From Desulfobacteraceae bacterium (GTDB lineage: Bacteria; Desulfobacterota; Desulfobacteria; Desulfobacterales; UBA11574): a DNA stretch of 6,434 nucleotides. Below, in pieces: positions 5,901 to 6,434 of this stretch; position 1 is the first letter of the stretch, and the number at the start of each line of letters is the position of its first letter. The notes under the pieces are model-generated. The model saw only the letters and a list, made by a program, of their open reading frames with translations. It had not been told where the DNA came from and did not search any database. The translations under genes and the position numbers were made by a program. The stretch covers positions 1-6,434 of the forward strand of contig PKTV01000443.1 of the NCBI GenBank assembly GCA_002868985.1, in the 5' to 3' direction.

Positions 5901-6434
5901 ATGAAAAAAATACTGGTTGTGGATAACCATCCAGTAATGCTCAAATTTATGAGCAACTTGCTTGAAAAAAAAGGTCATCAGGTCCTAACGGCCCTCGACG
6001 GTCTTTCAGCACTTGACATATTAAAAACCAACATTCCTGATGTAATCTTTGCCGACCTTGTCATGCCGAATATCAGTGGAGAAAAGCTCTGCCGGATCGT
6101 TCGGAGCAAGCCTGAGCTCAATGAAGTTTTTCTCGTCATTCTCTCTGCTCTTGCTGTTGAAGATGAGACAAACCTTTTGGATTACGATGCCGATGCCTTT
6201 ATTGCTAAAGGGCCTTTTGACAAAATGGGCGATCACATTTTCACAATATTGGAGCAATTAGATACGGTTCGACCCCACGAAATGCCAAAGGAAATACTTG
6301 GACGAAAAAATTTGTATGGGCGACAAATTACAAAAGAGTTGCTGGCCTCAAAAAACCATTTTGAAGCCACGCTAAACAATATTTCCGAAGGAATTCTGGA
6401 ACTCACCGCAGAATTTAAAATTATTTATGCAAAC
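5901..6434 (+). CDS. Receiver-PAS protein, 3' end cut by window edge
   Basis: My translation gives 178 residues in an open frame to the right edge. Residues 1-120 are a receiver (REC) domain: KKILVVDNHP with Asp8, phosphoacceptor Asp52 in FADLVMPNISG, Ser82 in VILSALA, and Lys103 in IAKGPF. The second acidic position of the pocket is Asn9 instead of Asp or Glu. After a linker, residues about 151-178 (HFEATLNNISEGILELTAEFKIIYAN) match the start of a PAS sensor domain. Proteins with this layout often continue into a histidine kinase, GGDEF or other output, which cannot be seen here. The ATG at 5901 follows AAAGGA (5885-5890) at 10 bases; an earlier ATG at 5893 hits a stop after three codons. 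It is 72 bases downstream of the Hpt gene with the same orientation, making its receiver a natural acceptor of the phosphate from Hpt His52. No strong terminator lies between the two genes. Confidence 0.9.
   Translation, partial: MKKILVVDNHPVMLKFMSNLLEKKGHQVLTALDGLSALDILKTNIPDVIFADLVMPNISGEKLCRIVRSKPELNEVFLVILSALAVEDETNLLDYDADAFIAKGPFDKMGDHIFTILEQLDTVRPHEMPKEILGRKNLYGRQITKELLASKNHFEATLNNISEGILELTAEFKIIYAN

Noticed and set aside
6021..6261. Frames of 78 (minus) and 70 (plus) residues inside the last gene
   Set aside because: They overlap the receiver domain of the REC-PAS gene, which shows the phosphoacceptor, Ser and Lys motifs in frame.

Overview
This 6.4 kb window has about 40-45% G+C by eye and dense signal-transduction content. 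A soluble hybrid kinase, a separate Hpt protein, an HDOD protein and a REC-PAS protein sit together, with a sigma-54-type promoter in front. This style is common in free-living Desulfobacterota such as the Desulfobacteraceae and their relatives. That placement is an inference from gene style only, because no taxonomic marker gene is present.

Left arm, minus strand (1-1657): a GntR/HutC-family repressor (932-1657) is followed 56 bases downstream by trpB, the tryptophan synthase beta chain. TrpB runs off the left edge with 291 residues visible. The pair is probably co-transcribed. A near-perfect palindrome of the HutC type (1683-1700) lies just upstream of the repressor gene and is a good candidate operator for autoregulation, and therefore for control of trpB.

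Divergent intergenic region (1658-2177): this contains the candidate gntR promoter and operator, a strong 9-bp hairpin (1758-1785), a good match to a sigma-54 (-24/-12) promoter (1937-1952), and then a leader of about 215 nt. The leader has four successive predicted hairpins, five GGA motifs, a possible 16-codon leader ORF abutting the next gene, and a Shine-Dalgarno sequence inside a small hairpin. The leader looks like a site of post-transcriptional control, possibly by CsrA/RsmA.

Right arm, plus strand (2178-6434): four co-oriented genes form a signalling cluster. They are an HDOD protein (2178-3029), a soluble hybrid histidine kinase HisKA-HATPase-REC-REC (3035-5410), a stand-alone Hpt protein with a TTG start (5520-5828), and a REC-PAS protein cut by the right edge (from 5901). 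The first two genes are 5 bases apart. The expected phosphorelay runs His218 of the kinase, Asp694 of its second receiver, His52 of the Hpt protein, then Asp52 of the last gene's receiver. The kinase's first receiver has lost its phosphoacceptor (Val540). The kinase also carries an extra segment of about 35 residues inside its ATPase domain. No mobile element, CRISPR array, tRNA or rRNA was seen.
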